This document shows, one piece after another, positions 35,451 through 45,898 of a stretch of DNA of 64,000 nt. The first letter of the stretch is position 1. Every line of letters begins with the position of its first letter. Below the pieces are notes generated by a model. The model saw only the letters and a program-made list of their open reading frames with translations. It was not told where the DNA came from and made no database searches. Both the position numbers and the translations under genes were made by a program. The DNA lies in contig NC_015186.1 of the NCBI RefSeq assembly GCF_000202835.1, positions 558,001-622,000 on the forward strand, given 5' to 3'. The stretch comes from Acidiphilium multivorum AIU301. Its GTDB lineage: Bacteria; Pseudomonadota; Alphaproteobacteria; Acetobacterales; Acetobacteraceae.

Positions 35451-36176
35451 TCAGGAAATCCGCAACAATCCAGGCCCCTCAGCGGCGAGCCAGGATGTTG
35501 CCGCGACCCGGTGCGGCGTCAGCATCTCGGCAAGCCGCCAGAAATCCGGGCCATGATTCATGTGGCGCAGATGCGCCGCTTCGTGCGCAACGACATAGTC
35601 CTGAACGAAAGACGGCGCCATGATCAGGCGCCATGAAAACATCAGGGTCCCGTTCGCCGCGCAACTGCCCCATCGCGTCCTGGTGTCCTTGACCCGGATG
35701 GCCGCGGGGCGGACGCCGACATGTGCGGCCTTGTCGCGCGCCTGGGCCGACAGTTCCCGCAACGCGAGGTCGTGCAACGCATCCCTCACGCGCCGGGCCA
35801 GGAACTCCGGATGACCGCCGATCCGTATGGCGGCCCGTTCGATGATTGCACCACCGCGCAGAGACGGGTCATGGATGATCCGGTGAGGCCGTCCGAAAAT
35901 CGGGATTTCGTTGCCATCCGCGATGATGACCGGAGCGGGCAGGGCGGCAAGACGTTCGGCAACCCATATCTCATGGCCGCGGAGCAGCGCCAGGCCCGCT
36001 TTCCGCGATCCGCGAGGCGGCAGCGTGATCACGATCCGTCCGCCCTGAGGGTCGATTCGCAGGGCGATCCGCCGCGCGCGGGCGCTCCGTCGCCATAAAA
36101 TCGATGTCTGCAATCCGCCGATCACTACGGGTTCGGCCCCGTCATGTGGTTCGACATCGAACGGGACGACCGGCAC
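35451..36176 (-). CDS. YgjP/SprT-like metallopeptidase (M48-related)
   Basis: This is a putative zinc metallopeptidase of the YgjP (WLM/DUF45) family, 241 residues. Zinc-binding and catalytic residues are in VAHEAAHLRHMNHGPDFW, giving HExxH-like HEAAH and a third ligand His downstream. KDTRTRWGSC is the typical preceding motif. I start at the GTG at 36176, where GGAG sits 6 nt upstream and overlaps the YcgN stop codon; an ATG at 36215 lies within ycgN and is less likely. The substrate is unknown. Confidence 0.82.
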   Translation of the reverse strand: MPVVPFDVEPHDGAEPVVIGGLQTSILWRRSARARRIALRIDPQGGRIVITLPPRGSRKAGLALLRGHEIWVAERLAALPAPVIIADGNEIPIFGRPHRIIHDPSLRGGAIIERAAIRIGGHPEFLARRVRDALHDLALRELSAQARDKAAHVGVRPAAIRVKDTRTRWGSCAANGTLMFSWRLIMAPSFVQDYVVAHEAAHLRHMNHGPDFWRLAEMLTPHRVAATSWLAAEGPGLLRIS

Positions 36177-36184
36177 GTTGGCTC

Positions 36185-36661
36185 CTATCCGGCGTGGCAC
36201 CTGGCGCGCGGCCAACGGGCCGGCCAGTTCACGATATGGTCCTCAAGGTGATGCACCGAGGTCTCGCTTCGCACCCGTCCCGCAACCGACGCGCCTGCAC
36301 GAAATGTGCTTTCCGGATCACCCGTCAGCAGCGGGTGCCAATCCGGCAAATCCTTGCCTTCGGCAATCAGCCGATACGCGCAGGATGGCGGCAGCCAGTC
36401 GATGGCGGTGACAAGCTCCGGCGTGAGCGCCGAACAGTCAGGCACCTCGCGAAGCCGGTTTTCATAATTTCGGCATCGTCCCGTTGCCGTATCCAGCAGG
36501 CGGCACGAGACATTGGTGAACGCAAGTTCATTCGTTTCCTCGTCCCGCAGCTTGTGCAGGCAGCAGCGGCCGCACCCGTCGCAAAGGGACTCCCATTCCG
36601 ACGGGGTCATCTCTTCGAGGCGTTTCGTGCGCCAGAACGGTGCGTTGCCAGCTTTCGACAT
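36185..36661 (-). CDS. ycgN: YcgN family cysteine-cluster protein
   Basis: This is a 158-residue protein of the UPF0260/YkgJ zinc- or iron-chelating family. The cysteines cluster as SLCDGCGRCCLHKL and later NVSCRLLD, GRCRNY and PDCSAL. The N-terminal WRTKRLEEMTPSEWESLCD matches the YcgN type. Function is not established. Its stop codon falls inside the ribosome binding site of the downstream YgjP-like gene, so the two are co-expressed. Confidence 0.87.
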   Translation of the reverse strand: MSKAGNAPFWRTKRLEEMTPSEWESLCDGCGRCCLHKLRDEETNELAFTNVSCRLLDTATGRCRNYENRLREVPDCSALTPELVTAIDWLPPSCAYRLIAEGKDLPDWHPLLTGDPESTFRAGASVAGRVRSETSVHHLEDHIVNWPARWPRARCHAG

Positions 36662-36699
36662 GACAACAGCCTAGCCCGGCGGGACGTGCCGGAAAAGCA

Positions 36700-37428
36700 T
36701 TATCCGCCGTATTTGGCGAGCATGGCGCGAAGCGGATTGGCCCCTGCGTTGTTGACCGTCATGTTCACAACAATCTGCCGCGGGCCGACCGTCTGGCCGT
36801 AATATTGCTGGTCGAGTGCCGCGTCATTCGAGAAAACCGAGCCTGACAAGGATATCCCGCCATAAAGTCCGCGGGACTTGGCGAAGGTCACGATATCGGC
36901 GCCGAGGGCGGTGCCACTGGAACCGCCAATGCCGGCGCCGAGGGTTGCCACCGATACGCCGGCATCGGCGCCAATCTTGAACTGGCTGTTGAGGAACGCG
37001 TTCAGTGCGGTGTTGTTCATCAGCAGCATGATGACCTCGGCGTCCTGGGCGCCGATCTGCAGGCCGAAGCTGCCGCTGCCCATGGTGTAGAATGCCGGAT
37101 CAGACCAGGAGCCGCCCGCCGCGCGCGACACGAGAACGCAACTCCCGCCTTCGCCGCCAACGAAGAATCCGGCCTTGAAGATCCTTGGACAAACGACGAC
37201 GGCCTTTGCGTTGCGTAGCAGCTGAGTCGCCTGGCCGGCGGACGCAGTGCCCGACCCCAGCATGGTCTCGATGGTGAGCGTCGACCGGTCGACGAGTTCC
37301 TGTGCCGCATTCGGCGTTCCCGCGTCCGATGCGCAGGAGGCAAGCGGAATCGCGAGCAGCAGCGCTGCGATGCCAACCCTGGTCGTTCCGCGAGCGACGC
37401 CGCGAACCACGTCATTATGTTTCATCAT
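36700..37428 (-). CDS. SYLF-domain lipoprotein
   Basis: This is a 242-residue secreted lipoprotein from the ATG at 37428. It has a hydrophobic signal ending in the lipobox LASC, followed by an Asp-rich linker. The SYLF (DUF500/Ysc84-like) domain carries VVVCPRIFKAGFFVGGEGG and the phosphoinositide/lipid-binding motif region SDPAFYTMGSGSFGLQIGAQ. In bacteria the domain (as in BPSL1445) binds lipids, but the role is unknown. The frame is open to 37473 without conserved residues. It stands between ycgN and the phosphatase gene on the same strand. Confidence 0.85.
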   Translation of the reverse strand: MMKHNDVVRGVARGTTRVGIAALLLAIPLASCASDAGTPNAAQELVDRSTLTIETMLGSGTASAGQATQLLRNAKAVVVCPRIFKAGFFVGGEGGSCVLVSRAAGGSWSDPAFYTMGSGSFGLQIGAQDAEVIMLLMNNTALNAFLNSQFKIGADAGVSVATLGAGIGGSSGTALGADIVTFAKSRGLYGGISLSGSVFSNDAALDQQYYGQTVGPRQIVVNMTVNNAGANPLRAMLAKYGG

Positions 37429-37485
37429 CAACCGTCTCCGTCTGAACGATCTGGGGAATTGATTTGGCCTCAATCCGCCTGTCGT

Positions 37486-38100
37486 TCAAATGGAAATTTG
37501 TTCATTGACCGTGACGACCCGCCATGCGTGACCGTGGTGCTCGATCCGTGTGACGGAAAGATTCTCGATCGCGAGGCTGAGCGCCTGGTGCGCCGTAAGG
37601 TCGAGAGCGTGGGCAACGGCCGCCCGGATTGCTCCGCCGTGAGAGACGGCAACGACGTCCTTCCCCCGGTGCGCGTCGCCCAGCCGGTCGAGACCGGCGC
37701 CGACACGCGCGCGCAACTGGGCGAAGCTCTCGCCTTCCGGCGGCTGCTCATCTCCGCCCACCGGCCAGAACGGATGCGGCGAACCGCGCCGGTTGAACTC
37801 CGACATGTTCATTCCCTGCCAGATCCCGAAATCCTGCTCGATCAGGGTTTCCTCGACCTGAGGGACGACCGGTCCGTATCCGGCAGCCATGATCGCTTCA
37901 GCTGTCAGCCGCGTGCGGGAGAGCGGGGTGACGACCCAATGAGCCGGGCGGGGCAGGCTGCTGGCGAGCGCGGCATAGCGTGGCGTGTCCCGCAGGCGGC
38001 GTTCGCCGCAGATCGGCACGTCCATCTGCCCATAGAGAAGGGCGAGTGCGTCCGGCGTGACGGTGGCATGGCGGATCAGCCAGAAGGTCGTCGGTTTCAT
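37486..38100 (-). CDS. Histidine phosphatase family protein
   Basis: This is a phosphoglycerate mutase-like phosphatase of 204 residues. The phosphohistidine motif at the start reads LIRHATVT, so the usual RHG is RHA. The second catalytic histidine is in VVAVSHGGAIRAAVA. The size and the QMDVPICGERRLRDTPRY-like opening region resemble CobC-type alpha-ribazole phosphatases, but no cobalamin gene is near, so the substrate is open. The ATG at 38100 is preferred; an upstream ATG at 38115 adds five residues. Confidence 0.8.
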   Translation of the reverse strand: MKPTTFWLIRHATVTPDALALLYGQMDVPICGERRLRDTPRYAALASSLPRPAHWVVTPLSRTRLTAEAIMAAGYGPVVPQVEETLIEQDFGIWQGMNMSEFNRRGSPHPFWPVGGDEQPPEGESFAQLRARVGAGLDRLGDAHRGKDVVAVSHGGAIRAAVAHALDLTAHQALSLAIENLSVTRIEHHGHAWRVVTVNEQISI

Positions 38101-38137
38101 GTCGAGTTCCGTCATTCGAGGTGGGGCCGGGCTGGGA

Positions 38138-38938
38138 TCATTCGCCGATCGTGACCAGCGCGCCATTGCGTCGCGCCGCCCTGAACTGGGCGGCAAAAAT
38201 CATGGCTGCGGCAGCCATCCAGATGCCATTCAGGCCGAACGCGATTCCAAGTTGGCTGAAATCCGTCACGTGCCGGTAGAGCGCGCTGCGCATGCCCGCG
38301 AAAATGTGGGCGGCCGGCAGCGCGTCGGCGACGGGGCGTAACCAGCCGGGGAGAATCGAGGCCGGATAGAAGACGCAGGCGACCGGAGTGAGGCCGAAAG
38401 CCAGTGTCCAGGCCAGCGCCTCAGCCGACGCCCCATAGCGGAACAGCAGCGAAATCACGCCCAGGGCGAGCCACCAGCCCATGAGAAACAGGTTCAGCAT
38501 GAACAGGATGAGGGCGGGGCCAAATGTAAAGACGTTGAAGTCGTAGAGCAGAAAGGCGATGACGGCGGCCGGCGCAAGGCCGGCGAGGGAGCGCATGATG
38601 GAGACACCGAGCAGCGCGAAGACCATCTCCCGCGGGCGCAGCGGGCTGACGAAGACATGGCCCAGGTTACGGGACCAGATTTCTTCGAGGAACGAGATCG
38701 TTACCCCCATCTGCGCGCGAAGGGCGACTTCCCAGAGCAGCACGCCGCCGATCAGCGCGCCGGCGGCGCGTACCGGCAGGTCTGCATGGCCCTGAACGAC
38801 GAATTTCGCCGTGAAGCCCCAGATCAGCAATTCGAGCGTCGGCCAGTAGGCGAGTTCGAGCAGGCGCGGCCAGGACCGCCGGTAAAGGCAGAAATGGCGA
38901 TACATCAGACCCCAGATGCGGCGCAGAGCGGCAATCAT
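38138..38938 (-). CDS. ABC-2 type transporter permease
   Basis: This is the membrane subunit of an ABC exporter, 266 residues with six membrane helices. Its ATP-binding partner starts upstream and the two overlap by 4 nt (ATGA). The segments GFTAKFVVQG, the cytoplasmic EEIWSRNLGHVFVSPLRPRE loop and the FYPASILPGWLRPVADALPAAHIF helix near the C-terminus match the ABC2_membrane pattern. That family exports drugs or polysaccharides; the cargo cannot be told here. Confidence 0.85.
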   Translation of the reverse strand: MIAALRRIWGLMYRHFCLYRRSWPRLLELAYWPTLELLIWGFTAKFVVQGHADLPVRAAGALIGGVLLWEVALRAQMGVTISFLEEIWSRNLGHVFVSPLRPREMVFALLGVSIMRSLAGLAPAAVIAFLLYDFNVFTFGPALILFMLNLFLMGWWLALGVISLLFRYGASAEALAWTLAFGLTPVACVFYPASILPGWLRPVADALPAAHIFAGMRSALYRHVTDFSQLGIAFGLNGIWMAAAAMIFAAQFRAARRNGALVTIGE

Positions 38939-39672
38939 GATGCCCGGGACTCCGTGCCGCGCGCGATGGCGAGAAAGACCTGCTCAAGATCACCGCGGCC
39001 ATATCGCGCAATCAGCCCGGCCGGCGTGCCGCGATCGACGATGCGTCCACCCTTCATCATCAGAACCTCGGCACAGAGCCGCTCCACTTCGGCCATGTTG
39101 TGCGAGGCGAGCAGGATCGCCGCGCCCGTTTCGTCGCGATAGCGTTCGAGCCCGGTGCGGACGTAATCCGCGGTATCCGGATCGAGGCTTGCTGTTGGCT
39201 CATCGAGCAGAATCAGGGCGGGGCGGTTGATCAGCGCCTTGGCCAGCGCGACGCGGGTTTTCTGTCCGGCCGAAAGCGCGCCCGCCTTGCGGCGCAGGAG
39301 TGCCTCGAGATCGAAATCCCGGGCCAGTTCGCGAATCCGCCGCTCAAGCTGCGGAACGTTGTATAGATGACCGTAGACGCGCAGATTTTCCTCGACGGTC
39401 AGCCGCATCGGCAAGGCGACATAGGGCGACGAATAATTCATCCGGGCCAGCGCGGCGAACCGGTCGCGCGCCATGTCGTGGCCGAGCACGCGGATCGCTC
39501 CGGCGTCGGGCGCCAGGATGCCGAGAAGCATCGAAATCGTTGTCGTCTTGCCCGCGCCATTGCCCCCGAGCAGGCCGCAGGTGGTGCCCGGAGCGACTCT
39601 GAAACTCACGCCCTCCACCGCGCGCACGGCGCCGAAGCTCTTGGTCAGGTTCTCGACGTTGATCGCATCCAT
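38935..39672 (-). CDS. ABC transporter ATP-binding protein
   Basis: This is the nucleotide-binding subunit (245 residues) of the exporter with the permease above. Walker A is GGNGAGKTT (near residue 36), the ABC signature is ALSAGQKTRVALA and Walker B is ALILLDEPTASLD, followed by the H-loop LLASHNMAEVE. The signature is the variant LSAGQ rather than LSGGQ. It begins upstream of the permease in the same operon, near metW (22 nt gap), which is positional only. Confidence 0.9.
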   Translation of the reverse strand: MDAINVENLTKSFGAVRAVEGVSFRVAPGTTCGLLGGNGAGKTTTISMLLGILAPDAGAIRVLGHDMARDRFAALARMNYSSPYVALPMRLTVEENLRVYGHLYNVPQLERRIRELARDFDLEALLRRKAGALSAGQKTRVALAKALINRPALILLDEPTASLDPDTADYVRTGLERYRDETGAAILLASHNMAEVERLCAEVLMMKGGRIVDRGTPAGLIARYGRGDLEQVFLAIARGTESRAS

Positions 39673-39694
39673 GCCGATGTCACTGAGGCCGTTT

Positions 39695-40348
39695 TCAGTC
39701 TTCCGCCGCCGGCTCGCGCCTCAGCACGAAAAGCCCCTGTTCCCCAAACAGATTGGCAAGCAGTGGAAAGCGCCGCCAGGGGGCACGGCGGCCGGCCTCG
39801 TCGGCGGCAAGCCATTGCTCGACCTGATAGTGTTCTGTCGCGCAGAGGTCGAAGAAGTCGCGAATCGTGCATGGATGGATATTCGGCGTCTCGTACCACA
39901 TCCTGTTCCATGTCGTCGTCATCGGCATGCGCCCGGTCGAAAAGAGCTGCCAGCGCAGGCTCCAGTGGCCGAAATTCGGGAAGCTGACGATGGCCCTGGT
40001 GCCGACCCGCAGCATCTGGCGCAGCACCTCCCGCGGCTGTTCGACCGCCTGAAGCGTGCGCGAAAGCACGACGTAATCGAACGCGGCATCGGGATAGTGG
40101 ATAAGGTCCGCATCCGCATCGCCCTGCATGACCGGCAGGCCATGGGCTACGGCGCGCGTGACTTCCGCCATGTCGATCTCGATGCCCCGCGCATCGCACC
40201 TGCGCGTGCGGGCGAGAAGGTCGATCAATGCGCCGTCGCCGCAGCCGATATCGAGGACCCGCGAGCCTGGCGGGATCATCTCTGCGATCAGTTCGAGGTC
40301 GACGCGCATGTTCTTGCCGACGAACCGCACCGGCGCTTGCTGGCTCAT
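39695..40348 (-). CDS. metW: Methionine biosynthesis protein MetW
   Basis: MetW is a SAM-methyltransferase-fold protein that partners MetX in methionine synthesis. The 217 residues show the SAM-type [15 protein letters not shown], the MetW-typical [26 protein letters not shown], and the [20 protein letters not shown] stretch. The metX-metW order with a 4-nt overlap is the standard layout in alphaproteobacteria, where MetW is needed for full homoserine acetyltransferase activity. Confidence 0.95.
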   Translation of the reverse strand: MSQQAPVRFVGKNMRVDLELIAEMIPPGSRVLDIGCGDGALIDLLARTRRCDARGIEIDMAEVTRAVAHGLPVMQGDADADLIHYPDAAFDYVVLSRTLQAVEQPREVLRQMLRVGTRAIVSFPNFGHWSLRWQLFSTGRMPMTTTWNRMWYETPNIHPCTIRDFFDLCATEHYQVEQWLAADEAGRRAPWRRFPLLANLFGEQGLFVLRREPAAED

Positions 40349-41490
40349 TGCAGGCCCGCCGCTTCGGCCGCGCCGGAGATGAAGCCGGCGACGGTACGAT
40401 GGAAGTCGGGTTCGTCGAGCAGGAAAGCATCGTGCCCCTTGTCACTGACGATCTCGACGAAGCTGACATTCGCCGCGACCTGATTCAGTGCGCGCGCCAT
40501 AGCCCGGCTTTCCGCTGTCGGGAACAGCCAGTCGGAACTGAAGGATACCAGAAGGAAGCGTGCCTTCGTGCCGCGAAAGGCGGCCGACAGCGACCCGCCA
40601 TGATCGGCGGCGAGATCGAAATAGTCCATTGCCCGCGTGATCACGAGATACGAGTTGGCATCGAATCGCCGCACGAAGCTCGATCCCTGATGTTCGAGAT
40701 AGCTTTCGACCGCGAAGCGTTCACCGAATACGGGCGCGGCGAGGGCGTTCTGGCGCTGTAGCCGGCGGCCGAATTTCCTGGCCAGGGCCGCTTCCGAGAG
40801 GTAGGTGATATGTGCTGTCATGCGCGCGACGGCGAGGCCGCGGGCGGGAATCACGCCATGTGTCCGGTAGTGGCCACCATGAAAATCAGGGTCGGTATAG
40901 ATCGCTTGCCGGCCGACCTCATGGAAAGCAATGTTCTGCGCGGAATGATAAGGCGCGGTCGCGATCGGCACGGCGGCAAACACGCGGTCCGGAAACAGCG
41001 AAGCCCAGGCGAGCACCTGCATGCCCCCCATCGATCCGCCGACAACCGCGAAAAGGCGTTCGATTCCAAGCCAGTCAACCAGCTTCTTCTGGGCGCGCAC
41101 CATGTCCTGAACGGTGATCGCAGGAAAGTCGATCGACCAGGGCTCGTCGGCCCCGTGATCGCGCCGGCTGCGTGGTCCCGTCGATCCCATGCATCCGCCC
41201 AGCACATTCGCGCAGATCACGAAGAACCGATCAGTGTCGACCGGCTTGCCGGCGCCGACCAGGGCGTTCCACCAGCCCGGCTTTCCCGTAAGAGGGTGCG
41301 GCTCGGCAACGTACTGGTCTCCCGTTAGCGCATGACAGATGAGGATCGCGTTGCTCTTCTCGGCGTTCAGCGAGCCATAGGTGCGGTAGGCCACCTCGAG
41401 CCGCTGCAGCGTCGTGCCGCAGTCAAGAACGAGGCCATCTGAAAACGATGCCGTCTGATGGGCTATGTCAGGGAAAGGGGACTGATCCAT
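40345..41490 (-). CDS. metX: Homoserine O-acetyltransferase
   Basis: MetX acetylates homoserine to start methionine synthesis by the acetyl route. The alpha/beta-hydrolase protein has 381 residues, with the nucleophile Ser153 in [10 protein letters not shown] and the family motifs [23 protein letters not shown] and [10 protein letters not shown]. The C-terminal [12 protein letters not shown] carries the catalytic histidine and Asp. It is followed by metW. The gap to the divergent chorismate mutase gene is 105 nt. Confidence 0.95.
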   Translation of the reverse strand: MDQSPFPDIAHQTASFSDGLVLDCGTTLQRLEVAYRTYGSLNAEKSNAILICHALTGDQYVAEPHPLTGKPGWWNALVGAGKPVDTDRFFVICANVLGGCMGSTGPRSRRDHGADEPWSIDFPAITVQDMVRAQKKLVDWLGIERLFAVVGGSMGGMQVLAWASLFPDRVFAAVPIATAPYHSAQNIAFHEVGRQAIYTDPDFHGGHYRTHGVIPARGLAVARMTAHITYLSEAALARKFGRRLQRQNALAAPVFGERFAVESYLEHQGSSFVRRFDANSYLVITRAMDYFDLAADHGGSLSAAFRGTKARFLLVSFSSDWLFPTAESRAMARALNQVAANVSFVEIVSDKGHDAFLLDEPDFHRTVAGFISGAAEAAGLQ

Positions 41491-41595
41491 GGCCCGCCCG
41501 ATATGCGCTCAACCCATGCGGGCGGCAAGGATGGGGCTTGCCGTGCGGCGTGCCTCCTGTATCAGATAGATTGAAAGTCAGTATGTTGGATTATC

Positions 41596-42483
41596 ATGTC
41601 TGAAACGCCGCCTTCGCCGACCCCGAACGATACTGCTCCGGAGACGCTTGCCAGGCTTCGCGCCGAGATCGATGCGCTGGATGACCGGATCCACGACATG
41701 CTGATGCAGCGCGCGGAGATCATCGAGCGCGTTGCCTCTCAGGGGGGGAAACGCGGCGTGCCGATCCGTCCCGGGCGCGAGGCGGCGATCCTGCGCCGCC
41801 TGCTCGATCGGCACCAGGGATCGCTCCCCCAGCACACGATCGTCAGGATCTGGCGGGAACTGTTTTCCGGCGCCCTGATGATCGAGGGAGGGCTCGTCAT
41901 CGCCGTCGCTGACGGCGTGCAGGCCGAACTGCTGGCCGTCGCGCGCGAGCATTTCGGGCCGCTGACCGCCATGCGCCGCCACCGCACGCCCTCCCAGGCC
42001 CTCGCCGATGTCACCGGCGCTGCGGCGCATGCAGCGGTTTTGCCGCTTCCATCCGATGAGGACGATGATCAGGCGGCGTGGTGGGTCGGCCTGATGCATG
42101 GAGGCCCGCCGCGTCTGTCCATCGTTGCAAAGCTGCCCTTCTGGGGACGGCGAGGGGAGGGTGTGCCGCAGGCCGACGCCTATGTCGTCTCATCCTTTGT
42201 GCCGGACGCAAGCGGGAATGACCGCAGCCTGATCGGCATTGAGATCGTCCCCGATACCAGCACGGCGCGGATCGTCGGGATGTTGCGCGATGCCGGATTC
42301 GACGTCGGCTCCCTGCTGCTCCGCAGGGTTACGCGGCGGGAGGTCGGTTATGCGCTGGCTGACGTCGAGGGGTATGTGCCGCGCGAGGATGCCCGACTCG
42401 GCACGCTGGCCGGTTTCCTCGCGCCGCCTGTCGTGCTCGGGTCGTATGCCGCGCCAGTTGGTGCGTCTGGTCCCTCGCGATGA
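41596..42483 (+). CDS. Chorismate mutase with degenerate prephenate dehydratase/ACT-like C-terminus
   Basis: The N-terminal 95 residues are an AroQ-type chorismate mutase helix set ([29 protein letters not shown], with [11 protein letters not shown] and [10 protein letters not shown]), converting chorismate to prephenate. The remaining 200 residues look like a worn P-protein C-terminus. The segment [29 protein letters not shown] plus [11 protein letters not shown] resembles an ACT-type ligand-binding fold. The intervening part lacks the TRF motif of an active dehydratase. The protein therefore makes prephenate and is perhaps feedback-regulated. It overlaps hisC by 4 nt, starting a chorismate mutase-hisC-tyrA unit. 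Confidence 0.8.
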   Translation: MSETPPSPTPNDTAPETLARLRAEIDALDDRIHDMLMQRAEIIERVASQGGKRGVPIRPGREAAILRRLLDRHQGSLPQHTIVRIWRELFSGALMIEGGLVIAVADGVQAELLAVAREHFGPLTAMRRHRTPSQALADVTGAAAHAAVLPLPSDEDDDQAAWWVGLMHGGPPRLSIVAKLPFWGRRGEGVPQADAYVVSSFVPDASGNDRSLIGIEIVPDTSTARIVGMLRDAGFDVGSLLLRRVTRREVGYALADVEGYVPREDARLGTLAGFLAPPVVLGSYAAPVGASGPSR

Positions 42484-43574
42484 GCGGTCTGCCCACCGCG
42501 CGCCCCGCCGTCTTTTCGGTTCCACCCTACGTCGGGGGCGAATCAAGGCTCGATGGGGTGAACCGGGTCATCAAGCTGTCGTCCAACGAGGGCGCGTTCG
42601 GCCCGCCGCCTGGCGCCATCGCGGCGCTGACCGAAGTGGCGGCAATCGCCCATCGCTATCCGGATGGAGGGGCGACATCGCTGCGTGCGGCGATCGGTCG
42701 TCGCTTCTGCCTCGACCCGGCGCGGATCGTTTGTGGGAACGGATCCGATGACCTGATTGCCCTGCTGATCCAGTCCTATGGTGGGCCGGGGACCGAACTG
42801 GTGATGAGCCGGCACGGGTTCCTGATCTATGAGATCGCCGCACGGCTCGCCGGGATGAATGTACGGAAGGCGCCGGAACGAAATCTGACGGCCGATATCG
42901 ATGCCATGCTCGCCGAGGTGACGCCGGCGACCCGGCTTGTGTTCCTGGCCAATCCGAACAATCCGACCGGCAGCCTCGTGCCCGCCTCGGACGTCTCCCG
43001 GCTTCGGGCGGAACTACCGCCGGATGTATTGCTGGTCCTCGACGCAGCCTATGCGGAATATGTCGAGCGCGCCGATTACGACCCGGGCGTCGAACTGGTC
43101 GATTCCGGCCAGAACACGGTGATGACCCGCACATTCTCGAAAATGTTCGGGCTTGGTGGCGTGCGCCTGGGCTGGGCCTATGCGCCACTCGCGATTGTCG
43201 ATGTGCTGAACCGGACCCGTATGCCCTTCAACGTGAGCGGCCCCGCCGCCGCCGCGGGGATTGCCGCGCTCGACGAGCCGGGCTGGGTCGAGCGTTGCCG
43301 CAACCATAACACCCGCGCCCGGACGGAACTGGCGGCGCGGATCGAACGAGCGGGATTCCGCGTCTGGCCGAGCGAGGCGAATTTCCTGCTGGCCGATCTT
43401 GAGACCGCCGATCGTGCGGCTGCTGCCGATACTCATCTGCGCAGCCGGGGCATCATTGTTCGGCAGGTGGCGGCCTATGGATTGCCGCAATGCCTGAGGA
43501 TCACGATCGGAACCGACGAGGAATGCTCGACCGTCGCCGACGCGCTCGATGATTTCGGCCAAAACCATGGCTGA
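42480..43574 (+). CDS. hisC: Histidinol-phosphate / aromatic amino acid aminotransferase
   Basis: This is a PLP class-I/II aminotransferase of 364 residues with the Schiff-base lysine Lys221 in [17 protein letters not shown], the PLP-binding [10 protein letters not shown] and PNNPTGSL, and the C-terminal [10 protein letters not shown]. Its place between chorismate mutase and prephenate dehydrogenase suggests that it transaminates aromatic precursors (prephenate or hydroxyphenylpyruvate) as well as, or instead of, imidazole acetol phosphate. The last bases overlap tyrA by 8 nt. Confidence 0.88.
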   Translation: MSGLPTARPAVFSVPPYVGGESRLDGVNRVIKLSSNEGAFGPPPGAIAALTEVAAIAHRYPDGGATSLRAAIGRRFCLDPARIVCGNGSDDLIALLIQSYGGPGTELVMSRHGFLIYEIAARLAGMNVRKAPERNLTADIDAMLAEVTPATRLVFLANPNNPTGSLVPASDVSRLRAELPPDVLLVLDAAYAEYVERADYDPGVELVDSGQNTVMTRTFSKMFGLGGVRLGWAYAPLAIVDVLNRTRMPFNVSGPAAAAGIAALDEPGWVERCRNHNTRARTELAARIERAGFRVWPSEANFLLADLETADRAAAADTHLRSRGIIVRQVAAYGLPQCLRITIGTDEECSTVADALDDFGQNHG

Positions 43575-44454
43575 GCCGCTGTTCAACCGCCTTGCCCTGC
43601 TGGGAATCGGGTTGATCGGCTCGTCGATCGCGCGGGTTGCCCGCGAGCGCGGCGATCTGGCCCGGACGATCGTAGCCAATGCCCGAACGCAGGCAACGCT
43701 CGACCGTGTCATGGAACTGGGCATTGCCGATGAATGCGAGATTGACCCCGCACGCGCCGTGCAGGGGGCGGATTGCGTCATCTTCTGCGCGCCGGTGGGC
43801 GCCTACGCCGCCTTGGCCGAGGCGATTGGCCCCCATCTCGCGCCGGGCGCGATCGTCAGCGATGTCGGATCGACCAAGCAGTCCGTCATCCGCGATATCG
43901 GGCCGCACCTGCCGGAAGGGGTGCATTTTGTCCCCGCCCATCCGATGGCCGGGACAGAGTTTTCGGGCCCCGATGCAGGGTTCGCGGGTCTGTTCAAGGG
44001 CCGCTGGTGTCTTCTTACTCCGGTGCCGGGCACGGATCAGGATGCGATCAGCCGCATGCGGACGTTCTGGGAGCGCTGTGGCGCGATGGTCAGCGTCATG
44101 GATGCCGCCCATCACGATCGGGTGGTGGCGATTGTCAGTCATCTGCCGCACCTCATTGCCTTCACGATCTGCGGCACGGCGGACGACCTCGCCGACGAGA
44201 CCAGGCAGGAAGTGCTGCAGTTCGCCGCCTCGGGCTTCCGGGATTTCACCCGGATCGCTGCGTCCGACCCGACAATGTGGCGCGACGTGTTCCTCAACAA
44301 TCGCGAGGCACTACTGGAAATGCTGGCCCGCTTCACTGAGGATGCGCAGGCCATGGCACGCGCCGTTCGGTGGGGCGATGCCGCTTACATCGAGGACAAG
44401 GTTCTGCGCGGCCGCAAGATCCGTCAGGCGCTGATCGACATCAATCAGGCCTGA
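43567..44454 (+). CDS. tyrA: Prephenate/arogenate dehydrogenase
   Basis: TyrA oxidatively decarboxylates prephenate (or arogenate) in tyrosine synthesis. It is 295 residues from the ATG at 43567. The Rossmann motif is [15 protein letters not shown]; then come [27 protein letters not shown], and the catalytic [14 protein letters not shown] with its histidine. No fused mutase or ACT domain is present. An ATG at 43549 would increase the overlap with hisC and is not preferred. With the mutase and hisC it makes a compact aromatic operon. Confidence 0.92.
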   Translation: MAEPLFNRLALLGIGLIGSSIARVARERGDLARTIVANARTQATLDRVMELGIADECEIDPARAVQGADCVIFCAPVGAYAALAEAIGPHLAPGAIVSDVGSTKQSVIRDIGPHLPEGVHFVPAHPMAGTEFSGPDAGFAGLFKGRWCLLTPVPGTDQDAISRMRTFWERCGAMVSVMDAAHHDRVVAIVSHLPHLIAFTICGTADDLADETRQEVLQFAASGFRDFTRIAASDPTMWRDVFLNNREALLEMLARFTEDAQAMARAVRWGDAAYIEDKVLRGRKIRQALIDINQA

Positions 44455-44529
44455 GCGAGGCCTTGCCGGTTTGCCACGGGGCACCGGCTTCGCTATCAGC
44501 CGCACAACCCGAGCAATCCGAAGGTCAAT

Positions 44530-45465
44530 ATGGCGCCGAATCAGACGCGGCAGAAGCGTGGACGTATTATCGACGGCTGGATCGTGCTGGACAAGCCGCC
44601 GGGGATTACCAGTGCGCATGCTGTGGCCCGCATCAAGCGATTGCTCCAGGCCGCGAAAGTCGGCCACGGCGGCACGCTCGATCCGTTGGCGACGGGCGTC
44701 CTGCCGATTGCCCTGGGCCGGGCGACAAAGATGGTGCCCTATGTCATGGACGGGACCAAGCGGTATCGCTTCACCCTTCGTTTCGGCGAGGCGCGTGATA
44801 CCGACGACGCGGATGGCGCGGTAGTCATGACGTCCGATTTCCGGCCGGAAACGTCGGACATCGATGCTGCCCTCGTCGCGTTTCGCGGTACGATCATGCA
44901 GGTTCCGCCGGCGTTCTCGGCAATCAAGGTTGATGGTGAGCGTGCCTACGACCTGGCGCGCGCCGGTCTGCCGCCTGAGTTGCCGCCTCGCCCGGCGCAG
45001 ATCGACCGGTTCGACCTTATCGACCGGCCCGACCCTGATCATGCGATTTTCGAGGTGGAGTCAGGCAAGGGGGTCTACATGCGGTCGTTGGCGCGCGATT
45101 TGGCGCGTGCGGTGAACACTGTGGGGCACATAGCTGCATTGCGTCGTCTTTCCGTTGGCCCCTTTGCCGAAACGGGCTCGACGACGCTGGACAAGATCGC
45201 CGATTCCGGCGATAGCCTCGCCCGCGATCCGGACTTCCTGCTTCCCGTCGAGACCGCGCTGGACGACATCCCGGCCCTGGCCCTGACCGAAGCGGAAGCC
45301 GCTGCCCTTAGAAATGGCCAGGCATTGAGCCTTGTCCAGTTCATGGGTCGGATTCCGTTGGCCTGCGATCCCGATGGCGGATTGGCGCGGCTGATGGCGG
45401 GTCGCCGTTTCGTGGCGCTAGGTCGTCTGACTGACGGCCAACTCAAGCCGGAACGTGTGCTTTAA
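44530..45465 (+). CDS. truB: tRNA pseudouridine(55) synthase TruB
   Basis: TruB makes pseudouridine 55 in the T-loop of tRNAs. It is 311 residues. The catalytic Asp51 lies in [19 protein letters not shown]; other TruB motifs are [53 protein letters not shown] and [14 protein letters not shown]. It is followed by rpsO after 23 nt, the common truB-rpsO pairing. Confidence 0.96.
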   Translation: MAPNQTRQKRGRIIDGWIVLDKPPGITSAHAVARIKRLLQAAKVGHGGTLDPLATGVLPIALGRATKMVPYVMDGTKRYRFTLRFGEARDTDDADGAVVMTSDFRPETSDIDAALVAFRGTIMQVPPAFSAIKVDGERAYDLARAGLPPELPPRPAQIDRFDLIDRPDPDHAIFEVESGKGVYMRSLARDLARAVNTVGHIAALRRLSVGPFAETGSTTLDKIADSGDSLARDPDFLLPVETALDDIPALALTEAEAAALRNGQALSLVQFMGRIPLACDPDGGLARLMAGRRFVALGRLTDGQLKPERVL

Positions 45466-45488
45466 TTTCAGAAACAGGAGTCTACGCG

Positions 45489-45758
45489 ATGTCGATTACA
45501 CCGGACCGCCGGCAGGAACTGATCGGCGAATATGCCAACAAGGCGAATGATACGGGCAGCCCCGAGGTGCAGGTCGCGCTGTTGACCGAGCGGATCGTCA
45601 ACCTCACCGAGCATCTCAAGACACATGCCAAGGATTTCCACTCGCGCCGCGGCCTGCTGATGCTGGTTGGCCGTCGCCGCCGACTGCTCGATTATGTGAA
45701 ACGCCAGGACGTCAAGCGTTACGAGGCCCTGATCGGCCGTCTCGGCCTGCGCCGTTGA
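45489..45758 (+). CDS. rpsO: 30S ribosomal protein S15
   Basis: S15 binds 16S rRNA helices early in 30S assembly. The 89 residues are full length and include the family sequence [26 protein letters not shown] and [22 protein letters not shown]. In many bacteria pnp follows directly; here the next gene is a BAX-inhibitor-like membrane protein, so pnp has moved away. A hairpin lies 5 nt after the stop. Confidence 0.97.
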   Translation: MSITPDRRQELIGEYANKANDTGSPEVQVALLTERIVNLTEHLKTHAKDFHSRRGLLMLVGRRRRLLDYVKRQDVKRYEALIGRLGLRR

Positions 45759-45763
45759 CCGGC

Positions 45764-45782
45764 TGGAGCGTTTCGCGCTCCA
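45764..45782 (+). terminator. Hairpin after rpsO
   Basis: TGGAGCG and CGCTCCA form a perfect 7-bp stem with a 5-nt loop, 5 nt after the rpsO stop. The sequence after it (AAATCGTTACG) is not T-rich, so termination may be weak or the stem may protect the 3' end. Confidence 0.5.
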
Positions 45783-45898
45783 AATCGTTACGCCGAACTC
45801 ACATGCCGCCTGCCGATTCCGCTTGATCGGCGGGCGCGAATGGCCAAAATAGGGTCGACAGCGGCATTCCGCCGCTCGACGAGGAGTATCAAGCAATC

